The notes under the pieces were generated by a model. The model had not been told where the DNA came from, made no database searches, and saw nothing but the letters and a program-made list of their open reading frames with translations. From Simkania sp. (GTDB lineage: Bacteria > Chlamydiota > Chlamydiia > Chlamydiales > Simkaniaceae), in contig JAQFVP010000007.1 of the NCBI GenBank assembly GCA_027942475.1, forward strand, positions 1 through 52,299: a DNA stretch of 52,299 bases, in the 5' to 3' direction. Shown in pieces: positions 1 through 10,986 of this stretch; the first letter of the stretch is position 1; each line of letters begins with the position of its first letter. The position numbers and the translations under genes are program-made.

Positions 1-82
1 ATTTGTTATCTTTGGGCTCTTTTTCGGGCTTGAGTATCTTAATGGCCCAGTTCCAAATCGGATAGAGGTAAAACATCCACCG

Positions 83-102
83 AAAAAAAGAGAATTCTCT
101 TA
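83..102 (-). terminator. possible weak terminator after the coiled-coil gene
   Basis: Read on the minus strand, this is a short hairpin (AAGAG, loop AATT, CTCTT) running straight into a run of seven T. It lies about 70 bases past the stop codon of the gene ending at 170. The stem is only five pairs, so this is a tentative call. The rest of 1-169 holds no convincing gene. Confidence 0.35.
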
Positions 103-169
103 TCTAAAATTCAAAATAAACAAGGAGCCTCTCATGCAAAAACGCAGTTGCAAAGCGTATAACAAAAAT

Positions 170-1150
170 TTAGTCCCAAGAGGGAGTATCCCTTTTTTCA
201 TTGACAAACTGGATAAGATAAAGGCAATCGCAAAAGGTGGTGATGTTTAATTGGGATGCCGTGGGAATCTCGAGACTTTTAAGGTCTGTTTCGGTGCAGA
301 TAGGGGAAATAGCTCCGCAGATTGTCTCGATGCACCTCTCTTGTAAACTGGGAGGGTCGGTTTTTTCGGTTTTTAAGGAGTTCAGAGCTTCTCTCCAGGG
401 CTGCTTAGCCTGTTCCAAACTATACTTTTCCGACCACACGTTCACTTGAGCTTTCCAAAAGTGCTCCTGAAGCTGCACGTAACCAGTTTTATGTGCAATT
501 TTTCTAAATTTATACAAATTGTGTTCACGAATTTCCTCAAGCTCTGTGTGGGCATTTCTAGCCTCTGGCAGCAGAGCCTTGATGCGTTCAAGAGTGCTCT
601 TGTTTCTAGTCTTTCCGATGCGAGCCTCCAGATCATGTATGCAATATTGAGCCCTTCTTAGGGCCCTCACAGTATTTCTTTCGAGATCTTTATAATCTCT
701 CACAAATCCACGATTAGAAATTTTATCAAAAAATGGTTGGATCACTTCCAAACGCCACTCAGCTTTGCTCAAGGCCTGCGAAGCTATTTTTACGTCTTGC
801 ACAATTTCCTTTATGTTTTTAATCTGCTTTGCGCAAAGCTGAGCCGTTCCCATTTGGGCTTGAGTGTTTGCGTCCTGCATGCGTATAGGACCCCTCAAAA
901 GTGGAAAAGAATAAGACTTTGTATTCTGTTTTGCCCGGGACTGACTTAAGCGAGACAGAATCATGTCTAGGCCGAGACGAACTGTTTTTATTTGGGCTTG
1001 ATTTTTTATGTCTTGCACGCGCATAGATGCGCGGAGCCGGGCTATTGCTGTTTGGATTTGAGCGATTTCTGCTTGGGCTTGAGTGTTTGCATCCTGCACG
1101 CCCGTAAGTTCTATAGAGTCTGAAGACAAAGAATTTATTGATGCCGCCAT
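170..1150 (-). CDS. hypothetical coiled-coil protein with internal QD-x-QAQ repeats
   Basis: I do not recognise this 326-residue protein. It has no signal peptide or membrane helix, is rich in Gln, Ala, Lys, Arg and Glu, and should be mostly helical. The N-terminal third has at least three related copies of a motif like VQDANTQAQ (near residues 18, 45 and 91), with a degenerate fourth near 116. The first and third copies are nearly identical in DNA, so they look like recent internal duplications. The start at 1150 is supported by AGGGGA about eight bases upstream (minus strand). A promoter-like element and a perfect palindrome lie just upstream at 1186-1215. It is separated from the next gene by about 160 bases and is probably monocistronic. 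A secreted effector or structural protein is possible, but nothing in the sequence decides this. Confidence 0.7.
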   Translation of the reverse strand: MAASINSLSSDSIELTGVQDANTQAQAEIAQIQTAIARLRASMRVQDIKNQAQIKTVRLGLDMILSRLSQSRAKQNTKSYSFPLLRGPIRMQDANTQAQMGTAQLCAKQIKNIKEIVQDVKIASQALSKAEWRLEVIQPFFDKISNRGFVRDYKDLERNTVRALRRAQYCIHDLEARIGKTRNKSTLERIKALLPEARNAHTELEEIREHNLYKFRKIAHKTGYVQLQEHFWKAQVNVWSEKYSLEQAKQPWREALNSLKTEKTDPPSLQERCIETICGAISPICTETDLKSLEIPTASQLNITTFCDCLYLIQFVNEKRDTPSWD

Positions 1151-1185
1151 TAAAAATCCCCTAAGTTATATACAAAATTGGGTTT

Positions 1186-1215
1186 TTTATATGTAATAAT
1201 ATTACATTTTTACAA
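1186..1215 (-). promoter_or_regulatory. candidate promoter with palindromic operator in the spacer
   Basis: On the minus strand there is TTGTAA (1215-1210), an 18-base spacer, and TATAAA (1191-1186). Transcription would start about 28 bases before the ATG at 1150. A perfect palindrome, ATGTAATA-A-TATTACAT (1191-1207), fills the spacer, which is a common position for a repressor site. The region is AT-rich, so chance is possible, but the 8+8 match and its position are notable. Confidence 0.45.
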
Positions 1216-1307
1216 TAGTTTTATTAAATATATGTGTCGTCTGCATTCAGATATAGTGTATACACCAACTGCTTCGAAAATAGTTTTTGGGCAGTTTTAG
1301 TGGCGGC

Positions 1308-1916
1308 TCAATTGAGCACTTTGAGTCGTGGATCTTTTCCAAGCAAATTTTCAGACTTTTCCTGTGGATAGGGCGGCTTACTTGCATAACCGCACCCCTT
1401 GAGAATTTTGGGATAACCGAAACGCTCGATGAGGGGCCACTGACGGCAGATTTGAGGACGGAGAAAGTATTGACCGCATGATCCATTTTTTTTTAAATAG
1501 CGGCATCCCATCACGAGCATTTTCTTCCCTTCGTAGAGATAGGCCGTTTTATAGCGCATGTAAAATCCGTGTACTTGTGTATGCCAGATAAGAAAGAGAC
1601 GCCCCCAAAAGCTCTTTAATTCGGGGATCAAAATGTAGTAACAGCAGTTTCCCCTCCTTTTGCATGTACCAATTTGTTGAAAAGGGGGGCGAATGATTTT
1701 ACGTGCCAGCTTTTTCATCCATTCATCGATGAGTACATAAGGCAAGACAAAACATTTTAGTGCATAGCCAATCCAACTAAATAGCCATCGCTTAGGAATT
1801 TTAAAAGGCGCGGGGGCATGATCTGCATCTCCCGCAGCTTCTAAAAGGTCTTCAAGAAATGGGCTGTTTATGCAGTGGTTGAATTTTTTTTTATGCATAC
1901 CGACAGCATAGCTCAA
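1308..1916 (-). CDS. YkgJ-like cysteine-cluster (putative metal-chelating) protein
   Basis: A 202-residue protein resembling the YkgJ / zinc- or iron-chelating cysteine-cluster family, whose biochemical role is poorly known. The evidence is a CxxxxxCC cluster near residues 83-90 and a second block with C-x7-C, RPQ, CRQWP and a later GC, which is the usual family layout. The gene overlaps the end of rpoC by four bases (TTGA), so the TTG start at 1916 would be read by ribosomes finishing rpoC. An ATG at 1898 (six codons in) is an alternative start. Being the last gene of the rpoBC operon implies co-expression with RNA polymerase. A basic, hydrophobic segment around residues 45-65 may associate with the membrane. 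Confidence 0.65.
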   Translation of the reverse strand: MSYAVGMHKKKFNHCINSPFLEDLLEAAGDADHAPAPFKIPKRWLFSWIGYALKCFVLPYVLIDEWMKKLARKIIRPPFQQIGTCKRRGNCCYYILIPELKSFWGRLFLIWHTQVHGFYMRYKTAYLYEGKKMLVMGCRYLKKNGSCGQYFLRPQICRQWPLIERFGYPKILKGCGYASKPPYPQEKSENLLGKDPRLKVLN

Positions 1917-4900
1917 TAGCTCGAAAAAGCAAAATCGAGAATGTCACTTTCATCCTCTTGAACCAGTTTTTTCACCCGTTTTTGATACCCCTGGAAGCCG
2001 GTCCCTCCGGGAATCATATGGCCCATAATGAGGTTGGCTTTGAAGTCGATTAAGTAATCGTTTTTTCCCTCACACGCGGCTTCGGTCAAAATACGGGTCG
2101 TCTCTTGGAACGAAGCAGCAGAAACAAATGACTCAGTGCCAAGCGATGCTTTGGTAATCCCCAAAAGGACAGGGGATGCTTGGGCTGGTTTGCCCCCCTC
2201 TTCTATCACTTTTGAATTCTGTTCGTGGAACATCTTTTTATCCACATTTTCCCCATACAAAAGGGTTGTATCTCCGGGGTCTGTCACGCGCACTTTTTGG
2301 AGCATTTGACGAACGATGATCTCAATGTGTTTATCATTAATATCTACCCCTTGGAGGCGGTACACCTCCTGTACCTGATTGACCAGGTACTTTTGCAGTT
2401 CTCGGACACCGCAAATCTCGAGTATTTCATGGGGAACTACTAGTCCATCGGTGAGCTGTTGCCCTTTTATGACATTGTCACCTCGTTGCACCACGAGGTG
2501 TTTGGTAAGCGAAATGAGATGTTCTTCCTCCATCCCAGTGTCTTCATCTTTAACAACGACAATCCGTTTATTTTTCTGTACCCCTTTGAATTCAACGATG
2601 CCGTCGATCTTCGCAATTTCCGCAGCTTCACGGGGACGACGCGCCTCAAAGAGTTCAGCAACGCGGGGCAATCCTCCCGTGATGTCTTTGGTTTTGATCG
2701 CACCACGGGGCAACCGGGCCAGAATCTCTCCGGCCTTGACCTCTTGCCCATCTGCAACAGAAACTAAGGCTCCCGAGGGAATAGCATAGGTTCCGATCAG
2801 GTTTTCGTAACTAACGTCTGCATAGATCACAATTTGTGGGTGGAGCTCCCCTCGATGTTGGCGTACGACGAGTTCGGTTTGTCCAGTCTGTTTGTTGATA
2901 TCACGCATGGTCGAAATCCCTTCCACCAAATCTTCGTATTTTACAAATCCCGGTTTTTCGCAAATAATGGGGATATTATGTTGCTCCCAGTAGGCAATGC
3001 ATTGCCCCTTTTTCACTTTTGCCCCGTCTTGAGTTAAAATCTGCGTACCCAATTCGACGCTAAATGCCTGCAAAGGTTCGATAGATTTCGTGCTTAAGAG
3101 TTTTTTATACTCTTCCAAGGGGCGATTTTCATCTCTAACGACGTGGAGAAACCCGTTTTTATTCAAAGCGAGGTAGATCCCTTCACTGTTTTTTACCGTG
3201 CGCAAATCTTGATACACCAAAATTCCCTCTTGCTCAGTCACAAGGTCGGGGGTGGAGTGTGCAGCCGCCGCAATCCCACCTAAGTGGAACGTACGCATGG
3301 TTAACTGGGTGCCCGGTTCACCAATCGATTGAGCTGCGATGATTCCAACAGCTTCACCATGGGCAACAGGACGTCCATTTGCCAAATTCAGTCCATAACA
3401 ACGCGCACACACACCGCGCCGGGTTTCACAGGTCAATGTCGAACGAATTTTTACACTTTCTGTGCCAACATCATCGATTTCTTCTGCTTGTTCCGCTGTC
3501 AGGATTTCACCTGCTTTTGCCAAAAATTTTGTTTGATCTCCAGGCATATAGATATTCTCACACACTACGCGTCCAAAAATCCGGTCTTTGAGCGGTACGA
3601 GCTCCTCTTGTCCTTGTTTGATTGCCATTACCTCGATTCCATTTAACGTGGCACAATCATCTTCTGTAACGAGAATATCTTGCGCAACATCGACAAGACG
3701 ACGGGTGAGATATCCCGAGTCAGCGGTTTTGAGCGCCGTATCAGCTAACCCCTTGCGCGCCCCGTGTGCAGAAATAAAAAACTCGAGTACACTGAGTCCT
3801 TCACGGAAATTCGAAGTAATCGGAGATTCGATAATCTCACCAGAGGGCTTGGCCATCAGGCCGCGCAGAGCCCCTAGCTGTTTGACCTGAGATTTGTTCG
3901 ATCTTGCACCCGAATCCATCATCAAATAGAGCGGATTGAGAACCAAATCTTTCGGCTCACTGATCATTTTGAAAAGGCGGTCCGCTAAAAACTCGGTCAC
4001 ATCGGTCCAAATACTAATAATCTTAGATTTTCTCTCCCCTTCTGTAATCACTCCATCTTCATATTGATTGATCACAACGGCGATTTTTTTCTCTGTCTCC
4101 GCGAGAATTTTCTGCTTATCTTCTGGAATCGCCACATCTTTGATTCCCATGGAAAGGGCGGATTTCGTCGCTTGGGAAAATCCCAAGTTTTTCAAATCAT
4201 CGAGAAAACGGACGCAAGACTCCAGGCCTACTTTTTTATAAGTCAGCGAAACTAGCTCACTCATTTTTTTCTTGCGCAAGACGTAGTTTTGAAAACCGAG
4301 CTGTTTGGGGACAATAGTATTAAAAATCACCCGCCCCGGGGTTGTCTCGATGAGGCCAGATTCGAGACGCAACTTGATCGCTTCATGCACGTGCAGGCCG
4401 CGACCGAGATTGTCGATTCGAACCCCTTCATCCACTGCTTTTCCATACCAGTTGTAACTTCCGCTCGCAGCAAGGGCGAGCAACACTTCTTCACTCGAGC
4501 TGAAAACGCGCATTTTTTTTCCATGTTCCTCGGAGCGGTAAATCGGATCGAGCATGAGGTAATACAGCCCCAAAATCATGTCTAGAGCGGGAACCGCTGC
4601 TGGTTTACCAGAAGAGGGCAAGAAAATATTGTCGGGTGCCATCATGAGAAGTTTCGCTTCAAGCTGAGCTTCTACGGAAAGGGGGATATGCACCGCCATC
4701 TGATCCCCATCAAAGTCGGCATTAAAAGCTGTGCAGACGAGAGGGTGGATGCGGATCGCCTTCCCTTCAATCAATATGGGTTCAAAAGCTTGGATTCCCA
4801 AACGGTGCAGCGTAGGCGCGCGGTTTAACAAAACTGGATGTCCCTCGATGATCTCTTCGAGCACATCCCACACTTCAGAATCTCCCCTCTGAATCATCTT

Positions 4901-6082
4901 TTTTGCAGAGCGAATGGTGTAAACCGATCCACTTGCTTTGAGCCGCTTTACAATGAATGGTTCAAAAAGTTCAAGAGCCATCTTTTTGGGGAGGCCACAC
5001 TGGTTAAATTTGAGTTCAGGACCTACGATAATCACAGAGCGACCAGAATAATCTACCCGTTTTCCGAGAAGATTCTGCCGAAACCGCCCTTGCTTTCCCT
5101 TGAGCATTTCAGAAAGCGCTTTGAGCGGTCGGTTGCCCGCTCCCATAACGGGGTGCCCATGACGTCCATTGTCAAATAGCGCATCAACCGCTTCTTGTAG
5201 CATGCGCTTTTCATTGCGAATAATCACATCGGGCGTTTTGAGCTTCAAAATTGATTTTAAGCGATTATTGCGGTTAATCACGCGGCGATACAGATCGTTT
5301 AAATCTGAGGTCGCAAAACGTCCGCCGTCTAGAGGAACGAGAGGCCTGAGGTCAGGGGGAATCACAGGGATACAAGAGATGACCATCCAATCCGGTTTGT
5401 TCGGAGAAGAGGTAAATCCCTCCATAATTTTTAGACGCTTGGCAATCTTCATTCGCGCCTGCGTCGAACGGGTTTTGCGCAACTTCTCTTTGAGTTCTGC
5501 GATCACGGCAAACAGATCCTCTTTTTCTAAAAGCTCCCGAATTGCCTCTCCCCCCATACCCGCTTTAAAGGAATTAGGGCCCCACTTTTCCTGAGCTTCC
5601 CGAAACTCAACGTCATTGAGCAGCTGCTTGGATTCAAAGGTGGTATTTCCCGGATGAATGACTACATACTCTTCATAGTAGATGATCCTTTCCAGATCGG
5701 ACACAGACATGCCGAGGATGTTGCCTACGCGGGAAGGTTGCGTCTTGAAAAACCAAATATGCACAGCGGGAACGGCAAGTTCGATATGGGCCATTCTTCT
5801 GCGACGGACATTAGATAGGGTCACTTCAACGCCGCAGCGATCGCAAATAATCCCTTTGTGTTTGATCTTTTTATATTTTCCACAGGCACATTCCCAGTCA
5901 CGTGTGGGACCGAAGATCTTTTCACAGAAAAGACCCCCTTTTTCCGGTTTGAATGTCCGATAATTAATTGTTTCCGGCTTTTTAATTTCACCCCGAGACC
6001 ACTCATTGCGCATGACATCATCTGATGCAATCTTAATGGTGAGTTTATCAAATTCCGATTCTTGAAAATTTTCTTCTTGCAT
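1913..6082 (-). CDS. rpoC: DNA-directed RNA polymerase subunit beta'
   Basis: The beta' subunit of RNA polymerase, which carries the catalytic magnesium site. It has 1389 residues, close to the roughly 1400 usual in Chlamydiae. The N-terminal zinc ribbon has Cys65, Cys67, Cys80 and Cys83. The invariant [12 protein letters not shown] active-site loop lies near residue 455. The second zinc site has the [13 protein letters not shown] pattern, followed by the trigger-loop region ([16 protein letters not shown]). The start is the ATG at 6082, 36 bases after rpoB, preceded by AGGAGAGGTTC. It ends in a four-base overlap with the cysteine-cluster gene, not with a transaldolase gene as I recall for Chlamydia. 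Confidence 0.98.
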   Translation of the reverse strand: MQEENFQESEFDKLTIKIASDDVMRNEWSRGEIKKPETINYRTFKPEKGGLFCEKIFGPTRDWECACGKYKKIKHKGIICDRCGVEVTLSNVRRRRMAHIELAVPAVHIWFFKTQPSRVGNILGMSVSDLERIIYYEEYVVIHPGNTTFESKQLLNDVEFREAQEKWGPNSFKAGMGGEAIRELLEKEDLFAVIAELKEKLRKTRSTQARMKIAKRLKIMEGFTSSPNKPDWMVISCIPVIPPDLRPLVPLDGGRFATSDLNDLYRRVINRNNRLKSILKLKTPDVIIRNEKRMLQEAVDALFDNGRHGHPVMGAGNRPLKALSEMLKGKQGRFRQNLLGKRVDYSGRSVIIVGPELKFNQCGLPKKMALELFEPFIVKRLKASGSVYTIRSAKKMIQRGDSEVWDVLEEIIEGHPVLLNRAPTLHRLGIQAFEPILIEGKAIRIHPLVCTAFNADFDGDQMAVHIPLSVEAQLEAKLLMMAPDNIFLPSSGKPAAVPALDMILGLYYLMLDPIYRSEEHGKKMRVFSSSEEVLLALAASGSYNWYGKAVDEGVRIDNLGRGLHVHEAIKLRLESGLIETTPGRVIFNTIVPKQLGFQNYVLRKKKMSELVSLTYKKVGLESCVRFLDDLKNLGFSQATKSALSMGIKDVAIPEDKQKILAETEKKIAVVINQYEDGVITEGERKSKIISIWTDVTEFLADRLFKMISEPKDLVLNPLYLMMDSGARSNKSQVKQLGALRGLMAKPSGEIIESPITSNFREGLSVLEFFISAHGARKGLADTALKTADSGYLTRRLVDVAQDILVTEDDCATLNGIEVMAIKQGQEELVPLKDRIFGRVVCENIYMPGDQTKFLAKAGEILTAEQAEEIDDVGTESVKIRSTLTCETRRGVCARCYGLNLANGRPVAHGEAVGIIAAQSIGEPGTQLTMRTFHLGGIAAAAHSTPDLVTEQEGILVYQDLRTVKNSEGIYLALNKNGFLHVVRDENRPLEEYKKLLSTKSIEPLQAFSVELGTQILTQDGAKVKKGQCIAYWEQHNIPIICEKPGFVKYEDLVEGISTMRDINKQTGQTELVVRQHRGELHPQIVIYADVSYENLIGTYAIPSGALVSVADGQEVKAGEILARLPRGAIKTKDITGGLPRVAELFEARRPREAAEIAKIDGIVEFKGVQKNKRIVVVKDEDTGMEEEHLISLTKHLVVQRGDNVIKGQQLTDGLVVPHEILEICGVRELQKYLVNQVQEVYRLQGVDINDKHIEIIVRQMLQKVRVTDPGDTTLLYGENVDKKMFHEQNSKVIEEGGKPAQASPVLLGITKASLGTESFVSAASFQETTRILTEAACEGKNDYLIDFKANLIMGHMIPGGTGFQGYQKRVKKLVQEDESDILDFAFSSY

Positions 6083-6118
6083 GAACCTCTCCTAAAGGCC
6101 TGTAAATCTTATGTGCTT

Positions 6119-9100
6119 CTACTCTTCTACCGCTTTCTCTCCACGTACATCGAGACAAAGACCTTTCATTTCTTTAGCCAGTACGTTGAACGATTCGGGA
6201 GTTCCCGTCTTTAACGTATTATCACCTTTCACAATCGATTCGTAGATACGGGTACGTCCAGACACATCATCCGATTTCACCGTGAGCATTTCTTGTAAAA
6301 GGTGGGCTGCACCGTACGCTTCAAGGGCCCATACCTCCATCTCTCCAAATCGCTGTCCACCCATCTGCGCTTTTCCTCCAAGCGGCTGCTGAGTGACTAG
6401 GGAGTAGGGGCCAATTGCGCGGGCATGAATTTTGTCTGCAACAAGGTGAGAAAGCTTGAGCATATAAATGTAACCAACGACGACAGAATGATCAAATCGC
6501 TCTCCTGAACGACCGTCGTATAGGGGCATTTTTCCATCCTTGGGGAGATTGTACTCACTCATCATTTCCCAAATGCGCTGTTCTGGGAACCCCTCAAAAA
6601 CGGGGCTTTTCACCCAAATACCCGCTTTGTGTGCTGCAATACCCAGGTGCGTTTCTAAAAGCTGACCCATATTCATCCGAGACGGTACGCCCAGAGGGTT
6701 TAAAATGATCTCAATTGTTTGCCCATCGCCGAGATAGGGCATATCCGCCTCTGGAACAATGTTAGAAACGACCCCTTTGTTTCCGTGGCGACCTGCCATT
6801 TTATCGCCCACTTGTAGCTTGCGTTTTGTCGCCACATAGACTTTTACCTGGCGGATAATTCCCGGATCTAGTTCCGTATCCCCTTTGCGCATATATTCTA
6901 CTTCTGACTTGTGTTCCATTTCCAGCTGCTGGAGGTGCTTGGCTTGTTCGCGCAAAATCTCTCTGAGGGTGTCATAGGTATCATTTGACGGCAAGATGAG
7001 ATCATCGACATCTTCTGCCTCTAAGGTCTCCAAGAGGTCTGGCGTTATTTTCTCCCCTTTCTTGACCACAACATCCCCCGTCATTCGATGCATAATTGCA
7101 TCGGGCGCTTCCCCATCGAGGAGCAAAGCTCCCAGTTTTTCATGAAACCGCATTAAGAGGTCCGCCTCTTTTTCTTTATATTCTTTGTGTACATCTTTAA
7201 TGCGGGTTGCTTCTTCTACAAGTTCATCATCCGTTTTTGACAAACGGTCCCTGCGACTAAACACTTTAACATCCATTACCACCCCCTCAGTTCCCGGAGG
7301 GGCCGTGAGTGAAGCATCTTTTACATCTGCTGCTTTTTCTCCAAAAATCGCACGCAAAAGTCTCTCTTCAGGAGATAGCTCTGTCTCCGACTTGGGGGTA
7401 ATTTTCCCAATGAGAATGTCCCCAGGTTTCACCTCGGCCCCAATGCGGATGATCCCATCTTCACCGAGATTACCCAGAGCTTCCTCAGACACGTTTGGAA
7501 TATCGCGTGTGATCTCTTCCTTGCCGAGCTTGGTATCGCGGGCGGTGAGTTCAAACTCCTCTAAATAGATAGAGGTATAGGCATCCTCCTTGATCAATTT
7601 CTCAGATATAATAATCGCATCTTCGTAGTTATACCCACACCAGGGCATAAATGCTACCAAGACATTTTTCCCAAGAGCAATCTCTCCTTTGTCTGTCGCC
7701 GGCCCATCTGCAATTGGATCACCAGCAACTACTTCATCTCCCACCGAACAGAGGGGGGTTTGGTTGATACAGGTCCCCGCGTTAGAGCGGAGAAACTTCC
7801 TTAAAGTGTACACCCTTTTGGTAGATGGGTTGGATTTTGAGGCAACGACAATCTGAAATCCATCCACATAATCGACAATTCCATCCTCCTGTGCCAGCAT
7901 AACGGCGCCCGAATCACGTGCTGCACGCCACTCAAGACCGGTTCCCACAATGGGAGACTCTGTTTTTAAAAGGGGAACAGCTTGCCGCTGCATATTAGAG
8001 CCCATAAGTGCGCGGTTGGCATCATCATGTTCTAAAAAGGGAATCAAACCTGTGACCACCGACACGAGTTGTTTGGATGAAACATCCATGTGCGTGATTT
8101 TTTCATTTTCGATTCGAAGGGGTTCACCCCGATACCGCGCCCAGACGATAGGGTCAATAAAGGCGTTATATTCATCCAAATTAGCAGACGCTTGGGCAAT
8201 CACACATTTTTCCTCTTGGTCGGCAGTCATATACTCGATTTCTTCGCTCACAATTCCATCTCGAACAATTCGATAGGGAGTCTCAATAAACCCAAATTCG
8301 TTGATTTTGGCATAAGAAGAAAGGGAGGTAATTAAACCGATGTTTGGCCCCTCGGGAGTTTCATTAAGACAAATGCGTCCATAGTGGCTAGAGTGAACAT
8401 CCCTCACTTCAAAGCCCGCTCTCTCTCGGTTTAACCCGCCGGGGCCGAGTGAGGAAAGACGCCGTTTGTGCGTTAACTCTGCAATGGGGTTGGTCTGATC
8501 CATAAACTGGGAAAGTTGGGAACGCCCGAAAAAGTCTTTTAACACCCCAGCTAACCCTTTTGCTGAAACCAGCTTGCCAGGGGTAAGGGTATCGGATGAA
8601 AAGTCAAACAGGTTCATCCTCTCTTTGATAATTTTTTCCATACGGGCAAGCCCAATGCGGCACTGATTTTGCACGAGCTCCCCTACAGAGCGAACTCGCC
8701 TGTTGGCCAAATGATCAATATCATCAGTTTGGGTCTCCTCATCTCCGTTTTTAAGCCGAATGAGGTATTTAAGAGCTTCGACGATATCCTCTTTTTTGAG
8801 CGTGACCACTTCGAGGTCCTCGTCTGTTGTTTCGCATCCCAGCTTTCGGTTGAGCTTATAGCGCCCCACTTTACCCAAATTGTATCTCTTTGAGTCAAAG
8901 AAAAGGCGCATCATCGTCGACCGGGCATTGGACAGAGTTGCGGGCTCACCCGGACGGATCTTGCGATAAAAGTCTTTGAGTGCGGACTCATACGAATTTG
9001 TCGGATCTTTTGCTAACATTTTGATGATCGGGCTCGTTTCATCCGCATCTTCAGCAATGCGAATAGAGGTAATTCCGGCATCTAAGATCCGTTTGAGCAT

Positions 9101-9883
9101 CGCTGTGGTGAGTTTTTCGGAGGATTTACCAAAAATAAGGTCTGTGTCTGTTTCTAAAACATCTTCTGCGAGAATTTTACCTACGAGCTTGGGAAAGTCT
9201 CTTTCCGACTTGAGCTTGACCCGGTAGGTATTAAAAAACTCTTCGATAATATCGGAATCAGAAGAGTAGCCAAGCGTGCGGATAAACGAGGTGGCGAGCA
9301 TTTTGCGACGCCGCTTTTTTCGATCTACATACACGTAAATCAGATCGTTGATGTCGAACGAGGATTCGAGCCAGCTCCCGCGGTAGGGAATGATGCGAAA
9401 CGAATAAAGCACGGTCCCTTTCGAGTGCTTTTCCTTTTCGAAAGAGATGCCAGGAGAGCGGTGCAATTGAGACACAATGACCCGCTCAGCGCCGTTGATG
9501 ATGAATGTCCCTTGAGAGGTCATGATGGGAATGGTCCCCATATACACTTCCTCTTCCTTGATTCCCGTTTCATCAGTAAGGCGAAATTTCACGCGCAGTG
9601 TTACGTTATAAGTAATCCCTCTTCTAATACATTCTTCTGGAAGATATTTGGGGACCCCGAGGTTATAGGAAAGGTATTCTAGAGAAGTTTTTTCATCGTA
9701 CGATTTGATTGGAAAAATCTCTCTAAAAACCTCTTCCAAACCGATATTTTCTCTCTCATGGGGCAAGCAGTCCGCTTGCAAAAAATACCGAAAAGATTTG
9801 ATCTGCGTTTCGATGAGGTTCGGAAGGTCGATAATCTCTTTTCGGCTAACAAAGCTCACCCGTTCTGGGGATCTCTTAAGCAT
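6119..9883 (-). CDS. rpoB: DNA-directed RNA polymerase subunit beta
   Basis: The beta subunit of RNA polymerase. I place the start at the ATG at 9883 because AGGAGG (9896-9891) sits seven bases upstream and the protein then begins [11 protein letters not shown], as chlamydial RpoB does. The open frame continues 19 codons further to 9940, but that part looks untranslated. The result is 1254 residues, near the 1252 of Chlamydia. The rifampicin-pocket stretch [14 protein letters not shown] and SLGPGG is intact with the susceptible-type Asp, His and Ser. Just after it the usual CPIETPEGPN is [10 protein letters not shown] (Leu506, Asn507). The active-site region ([13 protein letters not shown]) and C-terminal clamp region ([20 protein letters not shown]) are canonical. 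It lies between rplL (120-base gap with a hairpin) and rpoC. Confidence 0.98.
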   Translation of the reverse strand: MLKRSPERVSFVSRKEIIDLPNLIETQIKSFRYFLQADCLPHERENIGLEEVFREIFPIKSYDEKTSLEYLSYNLGVPKYLPEECIRRGITYNVTLRVKFRLTDETGIKEEEVYMGTIPIMTSQGTFIINGAERVIVSQLHRSPGISFEKEKHSKGTVLYSFRIIPYRGSWLESSFDINDLIYVYVDRKKRRRKMLATSFIRTLGYSSDSDIIEEFFNTYRVKLKSERDFPKLVGKILAEDVLETDTDLIFGKSSEKLTTAMLKRILDAGITSIRIAEDADETSPIIKMLAKDPTNSYESALKDFYRKIRPGEPATLSNARSTMMRLFFDSKRYNLGKVGRYKLNRKLGCETTDEDLEVVTLKKEDIVEALKYLIRLKNGDEETQTDDIDHLANRRVRSVGELVQNQCRIGLARMEKIIKERMNLFDFSSDTLTPGKLVSAKGLAGVLKDFFGRSQLSQFMDQTNPIAELTHKRRLSSLGPGGLNRERAGFEVRDVHSSHYGRICLNETPEGPNIGLITSLSSYAKINEFGFIETPYRIVRDGIVSEEIEYMTADQEEKCVIAQASANLDEYNAFIDPIVWARYRGEPLRIENEKITHMDVSSKQLVSVVTGLIPFLEHDDANRALMGSNMQRQAVPLLKTESPIVGTGLEWRAARDSGAVMLAQEDGIVDYVDGFQIVVASKSNPSTKRVYTLRKFLRSNAGTCINQTPLCSVGDEVVAGDPIADGPATDKGEIALGKNVLVAFMPWCGYNYEDAIIISEKLIKEDAYTSIYLEEFELTARDTKLGKEEITRDIPNVSEEALGNLGEDGIIRIGAEVKPGDILIGKITPKSETELSPEERLLRAIFGEKAADVKDASLTAPPGTEGVVMDVKVFSRRDRLSKTDDELVEEATRIKDVHKEYKEKEADLLMRFHEKLGALLLDGEAPDAIMHRMTGDVVVKKGEKITPDLLETLEAEDVDDLILPSNDTYDTLREILREQAKHLQQLEMEHKSEVEYMRKGDTELDPGIIRQVKVYVATKRKLQVGDKMAGRHGNKGVVSNIVPEADMPYLGDGQTIEIILNPLGVPSRMNMGQLLETHLGIAAHKAGIWVKSPVFEGFPEQRIWEMMSEYNLPKDGKMPLYDGRSGERFDHSVVVGYIYMLKLSHLVADKIHARAIGPYSLVTQQPLGGKAQMGGQRFGEMEVWALEAYGAAHLLQEMLTVKSDDVSGRTRIYESIVKGDNTLKTGTPESFNVLAKEMKGLCLDVRGEKAVEE

Positions 9884-9934
9884 ACAAATGCCTCCTGCTA
9901 ATTGGTCTGGGAGAGAAGTACATGAATAGAAAGG

Positions 9935-9967
9935 GGGCAAAAAGCTCTATTTTTTGAATTTTTGCCC
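9935..9967 (-). promoter_or_regulatory. hairpin in the rplL-rpoB gap
   Basis: A nine-pair perfect inverted repeat (GGGCAAAAA / TTTTTGCCC, 15-base loop) lies between rplL and rpoB. In E. coli the equivalent gap holds an attenuator and an RNase III cleavage site that set the L12 to beta ratio. This hairpin has no T-run on the minus strand, so processing or partial attenuation is more likely than full termination. That role is inferred from position. Confidence 0.45.
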
Positions 9968-10003
9968 GCAGCTTTTATGTTTTGAGTTATTATAAACAGA
10001 AAG

Positions 10004-10417
10004 TCACACACCTTTTAAAGAAACCTTTGCGCCCGCTTCTGTGAATTTCTTCTGAATTTCTTCGGCTTCCGATTTCGGCGCGGAATCTTTTATTGTTTTT
10101 GGTGCCCCTTCTACCATCTCTTTTGCTTCTTTAAGGGTGAGCCCTGTTACTTCGCGCACTACCTTGATCGTCGCAATTTTTTTATCTGTGGGGGCGGACT
10201 CGAGAATGACTTGGAAGTCTGTGGGTTCCTCTTTTGACTGAGCACCTGCGCCCCCCTCAGCAGATGGAGCAGCCATCATGACAGGAGCGGCAGAAGCTGC
10301 CTGGACATCCCACTTCTCTTCAAGGGCCTTTTTGAGCTTAGAAAGGTCTAACACCGAAAGCTGACTCAGCGTTTCGACAATCTGATCGATACTTTTATTT
10401 TCTTGTTGTTGTGTCAC
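10004..10417 (-). CDS. rplL: 50S ribosomal protein L7/L12
   Basis: The ribosomal stalk protein that recruits translation GTPases. It has 137 residues, with an N-terminal dimerisation domain, an Ala/Gly-rich flexible hinge around residues 40-62 and a conserved C-terminal domain (KIATIKVVREVTGLTLKEAK). It is slightly longer than the usual 120-130 residues because of the hinge and an N-terminal extension. It follows rplJ by 35 bases, as in almost all bacteria. Confidence 0.97.
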   Translation of the reverse strand: MTQQQENKSIDQIVETLSQLSVLDLSKLKKALEEKWDVQAASAAPVMMAAPSAEGGAGAQSKEEPTDFQVILESAPTDKKIATIKVVREVTGLTLKEAKEMVEGAPKTIKDSAPKSEAEEIQKKFTEAGAKVSLKGV

Positions 10418-10452
10418 GATACATCCCTGATTTTTTTCCTATAATTTTTTTT

Positions 10453-10974
10453 CTACTTGGGCTTTTCTTTTTGGATTTTGCCCTCAATGCAATGAACAAC
10501 CGCAGATAAGAGCGATTGGATAACGCATACTATTTGAGATGCGCTCGCTGCGAATACGCCCAAGAGCTCAGATCGCATCCCTTTTAGATTGGGCAGTTTA
10601 GAAATCTCTTCCACCTCCTGAGGCGAGCAGTTTTGCCCCTCCACTCTCGCGCAGAGAATTTCTAGCATGTCTGAGTAATCTCGCTTATAATCATATACAA
10701 CTTTGGCCGTTGTAACCATCTCTTTTGAGAGATGAACAATGCCGAGATGCCCCGGAACTTGAGTATGATCTAGCTCAAGACCCGCTTCGATCGCCGCCTT
10801 GAGAAATACCCGTTTTTTAACCACATGCAAAAAACCCCCACTTTCTCTGATCGCTCGACGAAACTCAAAGGTAAGATTCGCATCCATTTTTTTGTAGCTC
10901 GTCAAGACAAAATCGGGAGCGGACTCCATTTGGGTTTTGACTGCATTTAATAATAATTGTTTTTCCGGCCTCAT
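10453..10974 (-). CDS. rplJ: 50S ribosomal protein L10
   Basis: L10 anchors the L7/L12 dimers to the 50S subunit. The 173-residue protein has the usual N-terminal RNA-binding part and a C-terminal helix for L12 docking. The sequence is divergent but its place between rplA and rplL settles the identity. The ATG at 10974 is preceded by AAGGAG nine bases upstream. Confidence 0.93.
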   Translation of the reverse strand: MRPEKQLLLNAVKTQMESAPDFVLTSYKKMDANLTFEFRRAIRESGGFLHVVKKRVFLKAAIEAGLELDHTQVPGHLGIVHLSKEMVTTAKVVYDYKRDYSDMLEILCARVEGQNCSPQEVEEISKLPNLKGMRSELLGVFAASASQIVCVIQSLLSAVVHCIEGKIQKEKPK

Positions 10975-10986
10975 GATAACTGCTCC

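Noticed and set aside
134..250. A plus-strand frame of 38 codons with a strong AAGGAG seven bases before its ATG.
   Set aside because: It runs antisense to the end of the coiled-coil gene, is very short and has no recognisable features. The good ribosome-binding site is probably chance.
9978..9998. TATAAT on the minus strand just after rplL as an rpoB promoter.
   Set aside because: There is no -35 hexamer at suitable spacing and no proper extended -10, so I could not support it in this AT-rich gap.
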